A DNA stretch of 64,000 bases, taken from Mycobacterium paraseoulense (GTDB lineage: Bacteria; Actinomycetota; Actinomycetes; Mycobacteriales; Mycobacteriaceae). The notes beneath the pieces were generated by a model. That model searched no databases, was not told the origin of the DNA, and worked only from the letters and a program-made list of their open reading frames with translations. Positions 1 to 9,004 of this stretch are shown here, one piece after another. The translations under genes were made by a program, and so were the position numbers. Every line of letters begins with the position of its first letter. The first letter of the stretch is position 1. The stretch lies in NCBI RefSeq assembly GCF_010731655.1, contig NZ_AP022619.1:5580001-5644000 (forward strand). The letters are read 5' to 3'.

Positions 1-316
1 TGTAGCTCATGGCCATGACCCAATGGCCATGCTCGATCATCTTCAGCGTCTCGACCTGCATCGTCGAGAACGTGGTCAACCCGCCGCAGAGTCCGGTGCC
101 GAGCAGCGGGCGCCGGTAGCTCGACAGCGGCAGCCGCTCCAGCAGCCGGGTGGTGAAGTAGCCGACCAAAAACGCGCCGACGATGTTGACGGCAAAAGTC
201 GCCCACGGCCAGTGATGCGGGTCGCGCACGGCGACGGCTTGCAGCGCCGCACGGGCCAGGGTGCCGATCGCCCCGCCGACGAAAACCGCGGCCAACTCGC
301 GATAATCCTGTGCCAC
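1..316 (-). CDS. crcB: CrcB/Fluc fluoride ion channel, 3' end outside window
   Basis: Small membrane protein that exports fluoride as a dual-topology dimer (family knowledge). Read from the GTG at 316, the first 105 codons show glycine-rich helix [12 protein letters not shown], then [15 protein letters not shown], then [14 protein letters not shown]; the last matches the GxxGGxTTFSTF signature of the family. The GTG follows a purine-rich GAAGGGAAG, and no better start is seen. CrcB proteins are about 125 residues, so roughly 20 residues lie beyond base 1. It diverges from pgmA, the same arrangement as crcB/pgmA in M. tuberculosis. Mycobacteria often carry two crcB copies in tandem; the second would lie outside the window. 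Confidence 0.88.
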   Translation of the reverse strand, partial: MAQDYRELAAVFVGGAIGTLARAALQAVAVRDPHHWPWATFAVNIVGAFLVGYFTTRLLERLPLSSYRRPLLGTGLCGGLTTFSTMQVETLKMIEHGHWVMAMSY

Positions 317-450
317 GGTTGGCTTCCCTTCGGTCTGCGAGTGGGTGCGCCTAGCAGCGTAGGGCTTCGACTTACCAGGAGATGAACCCGGGAAGTACCT
401 GAGAAGTCCAAGGCGGCGGTGCGCGACGGGCACGGGCAGAATTGGTAACC

Positions 451-2079
451 ATGGCCCACCCGCGCGCCGGTCAGCCGGCCCAGCCCGAAGACTTAGTCAA
501 TCTGCCTCACCTGGTGACGGCCTACTATTCGATTCAGCCTGATCCGAACGACGTCGCCCAGCAGGTGGTGTTCGGCACGTCGGGTCACCGTGGGTCGGCG
601 CTGAGCGGGGCGTTCAACGAGGCCCACATCCTGGCCATCACCCAGGCCATCGTCGAATACCGCGCCGCCCAGGGCACCACCGGGCCGTTGTTCATCGGCC
701 GTGACACGCATGGTCTTTCGGAGCCGGCGTGGGTGTCGGCGCTGGAGGTGCTGGCCGCCAACGACGTCGTCACCATGGTCGACTCCCGCGACGGTTACAC
801 GCCGACGCCGGCGGTCAGCCACGCCATCCTCGGCTACAACCGCGGCCGCACCGAGGCGCTGGCCGACGGCATCGTGGTGACGCCGTCGCACAACCCGCCA
901 CCCGACGGCGGCTTCAAGTACAACCCGCCCAACGGGGGGCCGGCGGACACCGACGCGACCAACGCCATCGCCAAGCGCGCCAACGAGATTCTGCGTGACG
1001 GCACCGGCGTGAAGCGGGTGCCGCTGGCCCGGGCGCTGCAGACCGTCCAGCGCCACGACTACCTGGGCAACTACGTCGACGACCTGCCCAACGTGGTCGA
1101 CATCGACGCGATCCGCGCGGCCGGGGTGCGCATCGGCGCCGACCCGCTGGGCGGCGCGAGCGTGGACTACTGGGGCGAGATCGCCCAGCGGCACCGTCTC
1201 GACCTGACCGTGGTCAACCCGCTGGTCGACGCGACGTGGCGGTTCATGACGCTCGACCACGACGGCAAGATCCGGATGGACTGCAGCTCGCCCGACGCGA
1301 TGGCCGGGCTCATCGCCAACCGCGACCGCTACCAGATCGCCACCGGCAACGACGCCGACTCCGACCGGCACGGCATCGTGACGCCCGACGGCGGCCTGCT
1401 CAACCCCAACCACTACCTGGCGGTGGCCATCGACTACCTCTACACGCACCGGCCGTCCTGGCCCGACGGCATCGCCGTCGGCAAGACCGCGGTGAGTTCG
1501 TCGATCATCGACCGGGTGGTCGCCGGCCTCGGCCGCAAGCTCGTCGAGGTGCCGGTCGGGTTCAAGTGGTTCGTCGACGGCCTGATCGGCGGCACCATCG
1601 GCTTCGGCGGCGAGGAGTCGGCGGGGGCGTCCTTCCTGCGCCGGGACGGCTCGGTGTGGACGACGGACAAGGACGGCATCATCCTGGCGCTGCTGGCCTC
1701 CGAGATCCTGGCCATCACGGGTTTGAGCCCATCCCAGCGCTACCAGGAGCTGACCGCCGAATACGGCACGCCGTTCTACGCCCGCGTCGACGCGCCCGCC
1801 GACCGCGAGCAAAAGGCCCGGCTGGGCAAGCTGTCGGCCGAGCAGGTCACCGCCACGGAGCTGGCCGGCGAGCCGATCACCGCGAAACTCACCGCCGCGC
1901 CCGGCAACGGCGCGGCGCTGGGCGGATTGAAGGTGACGACGGCGAACGCATGGTTTGCCGCGCGGCCGTCGGGCACCGAGGACGTGTACAAAATCTACGC
2001 GGAGTCCTTCAATGGCCCAGAGCATTTGGCGGAGGTGCAGGAAGCCGCGCGCGAGGTGGTTAATAAAGTCATTGGGTGA
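451..2079 (+). CDS. pgmA: Phosphoglucomutase (alpha-D-glucose phosphate-specific)
   Basis: Interconverts glucose-1-phosphate and glucose-6-phosphate, feeding glycogen, trehalose and cell-wall sugar synthesis. The 542-aa product begins [15 protein letters not shown] and is nearly collinear with M. tuberculosis PgmA as I recall it. The phosphoserine motif TPSHNP places the catalytic Ser at about residue 146. The metal loop [10 protein letters not shown] and the C-terminal phosphate-binding [11 protein letters not shown] are present. I prefer the ATG at 451 over the upstream in-frame TTG at 442. Its stop overlaps the start of the MFS gene (GTGA), suggesting translational coupling. A glycogen phosphorylase gene lies about 36 kb downstream, so storage-sugar genes occur twice in the window. 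Confidence 0.97.
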   Translation: MAHPRAGQPAQPEDLVNLPHLVTAYYSIQPDPNDVAQQVVFGTSGHRGSALSGAFNEAHILAITQAIVEYRAAQGTTGPLFIGRDTHGLSEPAWVSALEVLAANDVVTMVDSRDGYTPTPAVSHAILGYNRGRTEALADGIVVTPSHNPPPDGGFKYNPPNGGPADTDATNAIAKRANEILRDGTGVKRVPLARALQTVQRHDYLGNYVDDLPNVVDIDAIRAAGVRIGADPLGGASVDYWGEIAQRHRLDLTVVNPLVDATWRFMTLDHDGKIRMDCSSPDAMAGLIANRDRYQIATGNDADSDRHGIVTPDGGLLNPNHYLAVAIDYLYTHRPSWPDGIAVGKTAVSSSIIDRVVAGLGRKLVEVPVGFKWFVDGLIGGTIGFGGEESAGASFLRRDGSVWTTDKDGIILALLASEILAITGLSPSQRYQELTAEYGTPFYARVDAPADREQKARLGKLSAEQVTATELAGEPITAKLTAAPGNGAALGGLKVTTANAWFAARPSGTEDVYKIYAESFNGPEHLAEVQEAAREVVNKVIG

Positions 2080-3341
2080 CCCTTTCCCTCCGCTTTACCC
2101 GCTCGGGGGAATGCGGGTCGCCTAACGCCCGACTGCCACGCGAAGTTTGGATCCTCAGCTGGGCGAATGTCATGGTCGCGTTGGGCTACGGTGTCATTTC
2201 GCCGGCGATGCCCGCCTTTGCCCATACCTTCGGGGTGAGCATCGAGGCGGTGACTTTCGTGGTCACCGTCTTTTCGTTGAGCCGGCTGTGTTTCGCTCCG
2301 GTCAGCGGTGCGTTGGTGCAGCGGTTCGGCGAGCGGCGGATCTACATCGGTGGTTTGCTGATCGTCGCGTTGTCCACCATCGCGTGCGCGTATTCGCAGG
2401 CGTACTGGCAATTGCTGGTATTCCGGGCGATCAGCGGCATCGGTTCGACGATGTTCTACGTCTCGGCGTTGGGGCTGATGATCCATATCAGCCCACCCGA
2501 CGCGCGCGGGCGCATCGCGGGGTTGTTCATGACCTCGTTCATGGTTGGCGCGGTGGGCGGGCCGGCGATTGGCGGCCTGACGGCGGGGTGGGGGTTGACC
2601 GCCCCGTTCATCGTGTACGGCGTCGCCATGCTGGGTGTGGCGGCGGCGCTGTTCTACGGCCTGCGGCATTCCGAACTGGCCGCGCCCCCGCCGCCGACCC
2701 GATCGACGGTGACGATGCGCCAAGCGCTGCGTGTCCGTGCGTACTGGGCGGTGCTGCTGGCGAATTTCGCGACGGGCTGGGCGGCGTTCGGTCTGCGCGT
2801 CGCGCTGGTGCCGCTGTTCCTGTCCGATGTCATGCGCGACAGCGTCGGGGTCATCGGGGTGGCGCTTGCGGCGTTCGCGGCTGGTAACGCCCTGGCGGTC
2901 ATCCCCAGCGGCTACCTGTCCGACCGGATGGGGCGACGCACGTTGTTGATCGTCGGCCTGGCGACGTCCGGCGTGGCGACCGCCGCGCTGGGAGTCACGT
3001 CGTCCTTGCCGGCATTCATGGTCGCGGCGGCGGTATCCGGTGCCACGACGGGGATCTTCATGTCACCCATGCAGGCCGCAGTCGCCGACATCCTCGGCAG
3101 CGAGGCGCGCGCGGGCATTCCGGTGGCCGCGGTGCAGATGGCCTCCGACCTGGGGGCCATCGTCGGCTCCGTGACGGTCGGTTGGGTCGCCGAGAAGCTC
3201 AGCTTCGGGTGGGGATTCACTATCAGCGGCATCGTCTTGCTGGTCGCCGCGCTCGGTTGGGTGCTGGCGCAGGAGACTCGGACCCTGATCCATCCCGAGC
3301 ACGGTTTGGCGGAGTCTCCGGCGGACGGTGAGGCAGCCTGA
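2076..3341 (+). CDS. Major facilitator superfamily transporter
   Basis: Inner-membrane secondary transporter of 421 aa with about 12 hydrophobic helices. The loop 2-3 region reads [16 protein letters not shown], and a matching loop in the second half reads [16 protein letters not shown]; both fit the MFS motif A (GxLaDrxGrrxxl). The start is the GTG that overlaps the pgmA stop by 4 bp. The substrate cannot be read from sequence; the closest general class is drug/sugar efflux permeases. The operon-like overlap with pgmA does not by itself imply sugar transport. Confidence 0.88.
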   Translation: MTLSLRFTRSGECGSPNARLPREVWILSWANVMVALGYGVISPAMPAFAHTFGVSIEAVTFVVTVFSLSRLCFAPVSGALVQRFGERRIYIGGLLIVALSTIACAYSQAYWQLLVFRAISGIGSTMFYVSALGLMIHISPPDARGRIAGLFMTSFMVGAVGGPAIGGLTAGWGLTAPFIVYGVAMLGVAAALFYGLRHSELAAPPPPTRSTVTMRQALRVRAYWAVLLANFATGWAAFGLRVALVPLFLSDVMRDSVGVIGVALAAFAAGNALAVIPSGYLSDRMGRRTLLIVGLATSGVATAALGVTSSLPAFMVAAAVSGATTGIFMSPMQAAVADILGSEARAGIPVAAVQMASDLGAIVGSVTVGWVAEKLSFGWGFTISGIVLLVAALGWVLAQETRTLIHPEHGLAESPADGEAA

Positions 3342-3394
3342 GCAGCAACTTTGAACGACGGTTGCCGGTGGTGTAGCTTCGATTGGCACGACTT

Positions 3395-3470
3395 GGGGCT
3401 ATGGCGCAGCTGGTAGCGCACCACACTGGCAGTGTGGGGGTCAGGGGTTCGAGTCCCCTTAGCTCCACCA
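3395..3470 (+). tRNA. tRNA-Ala (anticodon GGC)
   Basis: A complete cloverleaf can be drawn. Acceptor GGGGCTA pairs with TAGCTCC (one G-T), the D-stem is GCGC/GCGC, the anticodon stem CCACA/TGTGG encloses loop CTGGCAG with anticodon GGC, and the T-arm is AGGGG-TTCGAGT-CCCCT. CCA is encoded at 3468-3470. The tRNA is the attachment site of the element that follows: its 3' 48 bp recur at 26515-26562, so the copy here is the reconstituted functional one. The displaced copy reads ACCG, suggesting that the encoded CCA was supplied by the element. Confidence 0.97.
3422..3469 (+). repeat. attL: 48-bp direct repeat, 3' part of tRNA-Ala
   Basis: Identical to 26515-26562. It spans the anticodon arm, T-arm, acceptor 3' strand and the first two bases of CCA. 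The copies differ on both sides of the repeat (3421 C versus 26514 T; 3470 A versus 26563 G). The crossover therefore lies inside it. Confidence 0.95.
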
Positions 3471-3577
3471 GGATAAATACGGTTGTTGAAGCCATTACGG
3501 TAAGGGCAATACCACAACGCAGTACCCAAGTCAGCTTTCACCGCTTGTCCGCCAGCAAACCGTGTGGGGTCACGACA

Positions 3578-4105
3578 ATGCTCAGTGAAACTTGGGAAGA
3601 CCAGTACCGGCGCATGCACCGGCAATACGACCTGCTGAAGAGAACCGCCGACCAGAACAAATTTGAAGAGATTCACGAGATGAACCGGGCGCGGGACATC
3701 CTGTATCACTTCTGCTGCGACGCGTTCCATCTGAGGGACTGGATCCTACACGCGGACGGGCAGAGCCAGCAGATCAAAGATGCCGTGTCGAAGTTCCTCC
3801 CGAAGGGCAACTCAAATCCACCATCGTTGGACTTGGCGATGTGCGCCGACATCGCCAACGGCTTCAAGCATGGGAAGCTGACTCACCCCACGTTCTACAC
3901 GCCTGGTGGCCCGGCTGAAGTTGTGGAGCACACACAGGCTGCCCGGTTCCCGATGCAGTTTCCGTTTCACTTCTCAGCGAACCACTGGAAGATACGTGCT
4001 CGCGCTAGCGGTGATGAGTACTACGCGCTCGACGTCGCTAAAGATGCCGTAGACGCTTGGGATGCGTGGCTGCCGGACAACGGTCTGCCGCTGCCGAGCC
4101 TCTGA
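3578..4105 (+). CDS. Hypothetical protein at the left end of the element
   Basis: A 175-aa protein of unknown function, started at the ATG at 3578. It has a hydrophilic N-terminal helix, then RARDILYHFCCDAFHLRDWI, then CADIANGFKHGKL, then an aromatic region with FPFHFSANHWKI. The H-DWI and D-N-KH spacing recalls a widespread uncharacterised family. RDILYH also fits the R-x4-H pattern of HEPN ribonucleases, but one such motif is weak evidence. The stop codon abuts the integrase stop with no gap (convergent). This is the only gene between attL and the integrase, a spot often used for accessory or defence genes in prophages. Confidence 0.75.
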   Translation: MLSETWEDQYRRMHRQYDLLKRTADQNKFEEIHEMNRARDILYHFCCDAFHLRDWILHADGQSQQIKDAVSKFLPKGNSNPPSLDLAMCADIANGFKHGKLTHPTFYTPGGPAEVVEHTQAARFPMQFPFHFSANHWKIRARASGDEYYALDVAKDAVDAWDAWLPDNGLPLPSL

Positions 4106-5245
4106 TCAGAGCCCGAGCGCGCCGGACAGCCCGTCGACAGCGGCCCGGGTGGTCGCGTCCGACGTGTGACCGTAGATGTCGCCGGTAATGGAAATCGAGG
4201 AATGGCCCAGCAGATCGGCGACCGCCTTGATGTGCACACCGGCCTCAAGCCAGGCCACCGCCGCCGAGTGCCGCAGGGTGTGCACCCCGACGTTGTCGAC
4301 ACCGGCTCTGGCTGCCGCGACTTTGATGGTCCGCAGCAGGTTGCGCGGTTCGACCGGCGTCCCGAACTCGGTGGTGAACACCAGCCCCGTATCGGTCCAC
4401 CGGTCGCCAGCGTGCAGCCGTTCCGCCGCCTGGTGCGCCTTCTGAGCCTTCAGCATCGCCACGATGGCGGGGGACAGCGGCACCGTGCGCCGGGACCGCT
4501 CAGATTTCGGTTCGGTGATCGTCAACTCATCATTGACACGGCGAACAGTGCTGCGAACCTTCAGCCAGCCCTCATTGAGGTTGACGTGCTGCCAGTGCAG
4601 GCCCAGCGCTTCGCCACGGCGCAAACCGGTCGCCGCGATGAGCACCAGCACCGCGCGGTACCGCGAGCCCTCAGCGGCCTTCAGCACGGCGGAAACATCG
4701 TCGGCGTCCAAGTGCCTGGCCTCTTTGTGTTCGGCGCCGGGACGGCGGACCAGCTGGCAAGGATTGCGCGCCACGAGTCCGTCGAGCACCGCGTCATCGA
4801 GTGCCCCCCGCAGCACCGTGTAGACACGGCGCACCGTGGCATCCGAGAGACCCCGCCTGCGCAATTCAACGATCAGGCCGTCGATGTCGGTCTTGCGCAA
4901 CCTGTCCAGCCGCATCGTGCCCAACGGTGGCGGTACGAGATGTTTGCGCACTATGCCGCGACATAGCTCCTTGGTCGACTCTTTACGGTTCGACGCTTCC
5001 AGTGATGTGCCCGACCAGTGCGTGAGCCAGTCGGCAACCAGTTGGGATGAATCGCGCACTGGTGCTTGCTCTTTGATACGGTCGCGCGCCTGGTCCAGCT
5101 TGTCCCGCACGGCCTCGGCTGTCTTGGCGTACACGGAGTGAGACTTGCGCCCACCTGTTGCCGAGTCGACGTAGCTGATCCGCGCCTCCCAGGTTCCGTT
5201 GGGCCGCTGGCGGATTGAGCCTTCACCGGATGCGCGTTTACTCAT
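4106..5245 (-). CDS. int: Tyrosine-type site-specific integrase
   Basis: A 379-aa recombinase that would catalyse integration and excision between the phage site and the tRNA-Ala attB. An arm-binding N-terminal domain (GEGSIRQRPNGTWEARISY) precedes a core-binding domain and the catalytic domain. The catalytic residues are all visible: R209 (ATGLRRGE), K247 (EPKSERSRR), H322 and R325 (HTLRHSAA), H348 (LLGHSS) and nucleophile Y358 (TGDIYGH). Length and motif order are normal for prophage integrases. It points toward attL. The upstream HTH gene overlaps it by 8 bp, so the two are probably co-transcribed. Directionality would be set by the divergent excisionase-like gene at 5878. Confidence 0.96.
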   Translation of the reverse strand: MSKRASGEGSIRQRPNGTWEARISYVDSATGGRKSHSVYAKTAEAVRDKLDQARDRIKEQAPVRDSSQLVADWLTHWSGTSLEASNRKESTKELCRGIVRKHLVPPPLGTMRLDRLRKTDIDGLIVELRRRGLSDATVRRVYTVLRGALDDAVLDGLVARNPCQLVRRPGAEHKEARHLDADDVSAVLKAAEGSRYRAVLVLIAATGLRRGEALGLHWQHVNLNEGWLKVRSTVRRVNDELTITEPKSERSRRTVPLSPAIVAMLKAQKAHQAAERLHAGDRWTDTGLVFTTEFGTPVEPRNLLRTIKVAAARAGVDNVGVHTLRHSAAVAWLEAGVHIKAVADLLGHSSISITGDIYGHTSDATTRAAVDGLSGALGL

Positions 5246-5750
5246 TGATCAGCCCCGCCTCTCGTGCTTGCGCGATGTAACGCCACGCCTGCCGTTCCGA
5301 AGCGCCGAACGCCGCAGTCACGGCTGCGAGCCTCCCGCCTTCGGGTGCGGCCCGGTGTATCTCAGCGACCCGGGCCAGAAACTCCGGCGTGATCTTTCGC
5401 CGAGAGGTCATGCGGTCCAGCGTCTTTCGGGCAACGCGGTGAATCGCGTCGTGCCCGCCCTCCGTGTCGGGGATGATCATTCCGACAACGAGGAAAGCCT
5501 CGTCTCGAAGCTGGTCCAGTTTGATCGCGACCAAATCCTTCGCGAGAATCGGTCTTTCACCTGACCGCAGTTCGACGCTCACGCAGCCGGGGACACCGCC
5601 CCGAACCTCGAACACGATCGTGGCGGTGTCGCTCGTGTAGGTGAGCTGCCGGTAGGTGTAGACGTCGCCTATCGGCACGATGGTGTCGTCGGTGACTTCG
5701 ACCTGCCCATCGCGCAACTCGTAGACGAGCTTGACCTTCTCAAACGCCAT
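5238..5750 (-). CDS. Element-encoded hypothetical protein with C-terminal HTH
   Basis: A 170-aa protein overlapping the integrase start by 8 bp. The N-terminal half is beta-rich without a recognised domain. The C-terminal part (FLARVAEIHRAAPEGGR, then AAFGASERQAWRYIAQAREAG) has the spacing of a helix-turn-helix. Similar proteins are found upstream of integrases in actinobacterial elements, though I cannot name a characterised one. By position it could regulate the int/xis switch; that role is inference. Its start faces the excisionase gene across a 127-bp region rich in short repeats. Confidence 0.72.
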   Translation of the reverse strand: MAFEKVKLVYELRDGQVEVTDDTIVPIGDVYTYRQLTYTSDTATIVFEVRGGVPGCVSVELRSGERPILAKDLVAIKLDQLRDEAFLVVGMIIPDTEGGHDAIHRVARKTLDRMTSRRKITPEFLARVAEIHRAAPEGGRLAAVTAAFGASERQAWRYIAQAREAGLINE

Positions 5751-5790
5751 CTGTGCTGGTCCTCCCGTATGCCATCAGACGACAAACTAG

Positions 5791-5830
5791 TGTCAGTGAC
5801 ATTCTGGCGTGTGGCATGTCATTCTGTCAA
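5791..5830. promoter_or_regulatory. Divergent int/xis control region with short inverted and direct repeats
   Basis: Between the leftward HTH-int operon and the rightward xis operon. TGTCAGTGACA at 5791-5801 is a perfect inverted repeat (TGTCA-G-TGACA). TGACATTCTG at 5797-5806 and TGTCATTCTG at 5817-5826 are near-identical direct copies. On the minus strand TTGACA (5825-5830) and CAGAAT (5801-5806) are 18 bp apart, a plausible sigma-70-like promoter for the leftward operon. Operator function is inferred. Confidence 0.5.
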
Positions 5831-5877
5831 CGACCGCCCGATTACGGGCTGTCAGCGGCTAACGAACGGAGCGCGCA

Positions 5878-6069
5878 ATGCCTGGGGAGAAACTGCTCGT
5901 ATCGGTGCCCGACACCTGTGCACAACTCGGGGGTGTCAGTCGCACGACTGTGTACGAGCTGGTGAACAACGGCGAACTGGTCAAGGTGAACATCGGCAGG
6001 CGCGGATTCATCACCGCGAAAAGCCTTTCCGCATACGTCGAACGGCTCAGCGAGGCAGCCTCAGCGTGA
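5878..6069 (+). CDS. xis: Excisionase-family helix-turn-helix protein
   Basis: A 63-aa protein with a MerR/excisionase-type winged helix. SVPDTCAQLGGVSRTTVYEL gives the recognition helix, followed by the wing segment VNIGRRGFITAKSLSAYVERL. Proteins of this class bend attachment-site DNA and direct the integrase toward excision. It starts the rightward operon: its last bases overlap the next start (GTGA, 6066-6069). It lies directly across the control region from the integrase operon, the usual arrangement in mycobacterial prophages. It could alternatively act as an operon activator. Confidence 0.82.
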   Translation: MPGEKLLVSVPDTCAQLGGVSRTTVYELVNNGELVKVNIGRRGFITAKSLSAYVERLSEAASA

Positions 6070-7181
6070 CGAGACGAGAACGCCGCCCCGCTGTTACCAC
6101 CAGGACGGCATCCGAGTCGAGGTCAACGACTGGCACCAAGCATAACGGTCGACGCCGACAGATGCCGCCAACCAAGGTCTCCACTCTTGTTGTGAAACGC
6201 CAGCGCCTCGACTGGAAGGCCGATGTCCTGCCGGTCGCCAAGGAGATAGTCGAGTCCTACGACACCGCCGTGACGCTGCGCCAGTTGTTCTACCGGCTGG
6301 TGTCGCTCAAAGAGGGTGAGCGCGGACGCATCCCCAACAGCCACAGCATGTACTGCGCGCTCGCCCACAACACCGCACAGGCCCGCTACGAGGGCAGGTT
6401 CCCTGACCTGATCGACCAGGGCCGCAAGATCACAGTCCCCGCGTGCTGGGACTCGCCGCGAGATGCCGTCGAAGCGGTGCGTGACCGGTACCGCCGCGAC
6501 CGCACCGAGGGTCAGCCGTACCAAATCTTTTTGGGCACGGAGAAAACCGGCATGGTCAACCTGTTGTCGAATTGGTTCGCGGACATGGGCCTGCCGATCA
6601 TCGCGCTATCGGGCCAGTGCTCCAAACCCTACGTCGACAAGATCACCCGTCGCGTGCGTGCCGACGGCAGACCCGCCGTGCTGCTGTACGCCGGTGACCA
6701 CGACCCCACCGGCTGGTCGATCCTGCAAAACTTCGTGGACCGCACCGGGTGCTGGATGAATCATGAACTGCCGCAGTGGGATACGTCCACGATGCCGGAA
6801 CACCTGGGCCGCAAGCGCGGTCACGCCCGGGCATGGAGCGTCATCCCGAACTTCGACCGCTACCGCAAGTACCGGGTCGCGCTCACACCCGAGCAGTGCA
6901 TCGAGTACGACCTGGCACGCAACGCCGCCAAAGCGAAAGACCCCAACCTCAACAACTTCCTTGCCAACTTTGAGCACACCCTCACCGATGACGAGGTCGA
7001 CGACGGACTCGGAGTCCAGGTGGAGGTCGACGCACTAGAGCCTCCGCTGCTGCGTCAGCTTTACACCGATGCGATCGACAAGTATTGGGACGCGGACGCT
7101 TACGCGGATGCGTTGGCGCAGGAGGAATCCGACATTGACGCGCTCGAACAGGTTCTCAACAAGATTGGAGAACCGGCATGA
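6066..7181 (+). CDS. Phage TOPRIM/Spo11-TopoVIA-like protein, function unknown
   Basis: A 371-aa product if started at the GTG (6066) that overlaps the xis stop; an ATG at 6162 would drop 32 charged residues. The N-terminal region TAVTLRQLFYRLVS followed by IPNSHSMYCALAHNTAQARY resembles the winged-helix part of TopoVI-A/Spo11-like proteins seen in actinobacterial phages and plasmids. GTEKTGM (E159 region) and LLYAGDHDPTGW (D211, D213) match the Glu and DxD of a TOPRIM metal site. A nuclease or replication role is likely by context. The stop overlaps the primase-helicase start (ATGA), so xis, this gene and the primase form a tightly coupled operon. Confidence 0.72.
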   Translation: MTRRERRPAVTTRTASESRSTTGTKHNGRRRQMPPTKVSTLVVKRQRLDWKADVLPVAKEIVESYDTAVTLRQLFYRLVSLKEGERGRIPNSHSMYCALAHNTAQARYEGRFPDLIDQGRKITVPACWDSPRDAVEAVRDRYRRDRTEGQPYQIFLGTEKTGMVNLLSNWFADMGLPIIALSGQCSKPYVDKITRRVRADGRPAVLLYAGDHDPTGWSILQNFVDRTGCWMNHELPQWDTSTMPEHLGRKRGHARAWSVIPNFDRYRKYRVALTPEQCIEYDLARNAAKAKDPNLNNFLANFEHTLTDDEVDDGLGVQVEVDALEPPLLRQLYTDAIDKYWDADAYADALAQEESDIDALEQVLNKIGEPA

Positions 7182-9004
7182 GCGCATATGAGGGGTTGCT
7201 CGACGCGCTGCGCGAACACGGCAGCACCGTCAAGGTGAACGGGGACAGCGCGACCGCGCAATGCCCGGCGCACGCCGACAAACGGCCCTCACTGGGGCTG
7301 AGAGCCATCGAGGGCCGTGTTCTCGTGTTCTGCCATGCCGGGTGCCTGACCGAGGACATCATGGCCTGTCTGGGGCTGTCGATGAGCGCTCTGTTCGATG
7401 ACCGCAAGGGTGCGACCTACGTCTACTCCGATGGTCGCAAGGTGCACCGTGACGCGGACAAGAAGTTCCGGCAGCGCGGAAACACTAAAGGCAAGGCCCT
7501 GTTCCATGTGGAGTGCATCGGCGACGCCGAGATCGTCTACGTCCCCGAGGGTGAGAACGACGTGCTGGCCATCGAGTCTGTCGGAGGCGCCGCGGTCTGT
7601 AACGCGATGGGCGCCGGGAAAGCCCACCTGTTCGACTGGTCACCGCTGAAGGGCCGCAACGTGGTCATCATTGCGGACCGCGATGATGCCGGGCACGCCC
7701 ACGCCGACCAGGTGGCCTCGATCCTCGATGACATCGCCGCCGACGTCCGCATCGCCGAGGCCAAGATGGGCAAGGATGCCGCCGATCACATCGCCGCCGG
7801 GCACCCACTCGGCGAGCTGGTCACGGTCGTGTCGCCGCTGCTTGCTGGTTTGCGCTCGGCCGCCGACCTGGAAAACATGACTTTTCCGGAGCTGGTCGAG
7901 CATGTCCCCAATCTGATCACCGAGGGATTCGGCATCCTGGCCGGATCACCTAAAGTTGGAAAGTCTTGGTTGGCAACAGGTATCGCTTTGGCGTGTGCAC
8001 AAGGTGGACGGGTGTTCGGCACCATCAAAGTAGCGCCGCGAGCTGTGCTGCTGCTCGCACTGGAAGACGGGGAACGCCGCCTGCAGCAGCGCATGTGGAA
8101 ACTCAACGGCGACGACCCGTTACCCGAGAAGTTGGACTACCTCACGGTCATCGAACCCGGTCAGGTCATGCCGACGATCAAAGAGTGGCTGAAAGCCCAT
8201 CGCCACGACGACAATCCGCCGCTGGTCGTCTTGGACACGTTCGGCAAGGTCCGTCCGCAGCGCAAGCCCGGTGAGGATGCCTACATCGCCGACTACCAGA
8301 CCGGCAGCTACATCAAGCGGGTGGCCGACTCCGTTCCCGGTGCCGCGATCCTGGTCGTTCACCACGACCGCAAGGCGTCGTCGGAGGACTGGCTGCACTC
8401 CGTGTCGGGCACTCAAGGTGTGACCGGAAGCGCCGACTACATTCTGTTGCTCACCCGCAAACGCAAGAGCGCGGAAGGTCTACTGTCGGTGACCGGGCGC
8501 GACATCCGCGAAAACGAGTACGCGACGCTGTTGATCGACGGAATCTGGAAACTCGAGGGCGGCAGCTTCGGCACGGCGGCGGAGGCAGTCGAGACCCGGC
8601 GGGAACGGGAAAAGCTTGGGGATCGTGCACTTGAGGTTCTGGCATTCGTCAACAGTCGAACCGAGACCCGCGCGGCTGACCTGAGTGAGCTTGGTATCGG
8701 CCAGGATCAGGCGCGCGTCTGCCTGAATCGGTTAGCTGACTCCGGTCGTATCAACAAGTTTGGTCGCGGACGCTATAAGCCACTGTTACGCGTTACGTCT
8801 GTTACGAACGACGAAGAGAATGAAGACAACGTAACAAACATAACGAACATAACAAACCCCTTAGATCAGGAGAACCCGCGGTGCAAGCACTGTGACGATC
8901 TTCTCCTGCTCGACGAGTCCCGGCGTCGCGGTTACTGCTCGAAGCCAAAATGTTTGCTGGAACACCAACATCAACAACCGGAGGGAACACACGAAGAAAG
9001 ATGA
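7178..9004 (+). CDS. Bifunctional DNA primase-helicase (CHC2 zinc finger, TOPRIM, RepA-type ATPase)
   Basis: A 608-aa replication protein. C29PAH32 with FC52HAGC56 forms a CHC2-type primase zinc site. VPEGENDVLA (122-131) and IIADRDDAG (164-172) are TOPRIM motifs. ILAGSPKVGKSWLA (Walker A, 256-263) begins a RecA/RepA-like ATPase with a Walker B at PLVVLDTFGKVRP. The tail has a winged-helix segment and a C-terminal CxxC...C zinc-binding cluster (CKHCDD, YCSKPKC). Such proteins start autonomous replication in phage satellites and plasmids. An Asn/Thr-rich linker (VTNITNITNP) precedes the zinc tail. It overlaps both neighbours by 4 bp. No origin could be assigned by eye. Confidence 0.88.
   Translation: MSAYEGLLDALREHGSTVKVNGDSATAQCPAHADKRPSLGLRAIEGRVLVFCHAGCLTEDIMACLGLSMSALFDDRKGATYVYSDGRKVHRDADKKFRQRGNTKGKALFHVECIGDAEIVYVPEGENDVLAIESVGGAAVCNAMGAGKAHLFDWSPLKGRNVVIIADRDDAGHAHADQVASILDDIAADVRIAEAKMGKDAADHIAAGHPLGELVTVVSPLLAGLRSAADLENMTFPELVEHVPNLITEGFGILAGSPKVGKSWLATGIALACAQGGRVFGTIKVAPRAVLLLALEDGERRLQQRMWKLNGDDPLPEKLDYLTVIEPGQVMPTIKEWLKAHRHDDNPPLVVLDTFGKVRPQRKPGEDAYIADYQTGSYIKRVADSVPGAAILVVHHDRKASSEDWLHSVSGTQGVTGSADYILLLTRKRKSAEGLLSVTGRDIRENEYATLLIDGIWKLEGGSFGTAAEAVETRREREKLGDRALEVLAFVNSRTETRAADLSELGIGQDQARVCLNRLADSGRINKFGRGRYKPLLRVTSVTNDEENEDNVTNITNITNPLDQENPRCKHCDDLLLLDESRRRGYCSKPKCLLEHQHQQPEGTHEER

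Noticed and set aside
493..2025. 510-codon open frame antisense to pgmA
   Set aside because: Arg/Val/His/Asp-rich shadow of a high-GC gene; pgmA on the other strand has full motif support.
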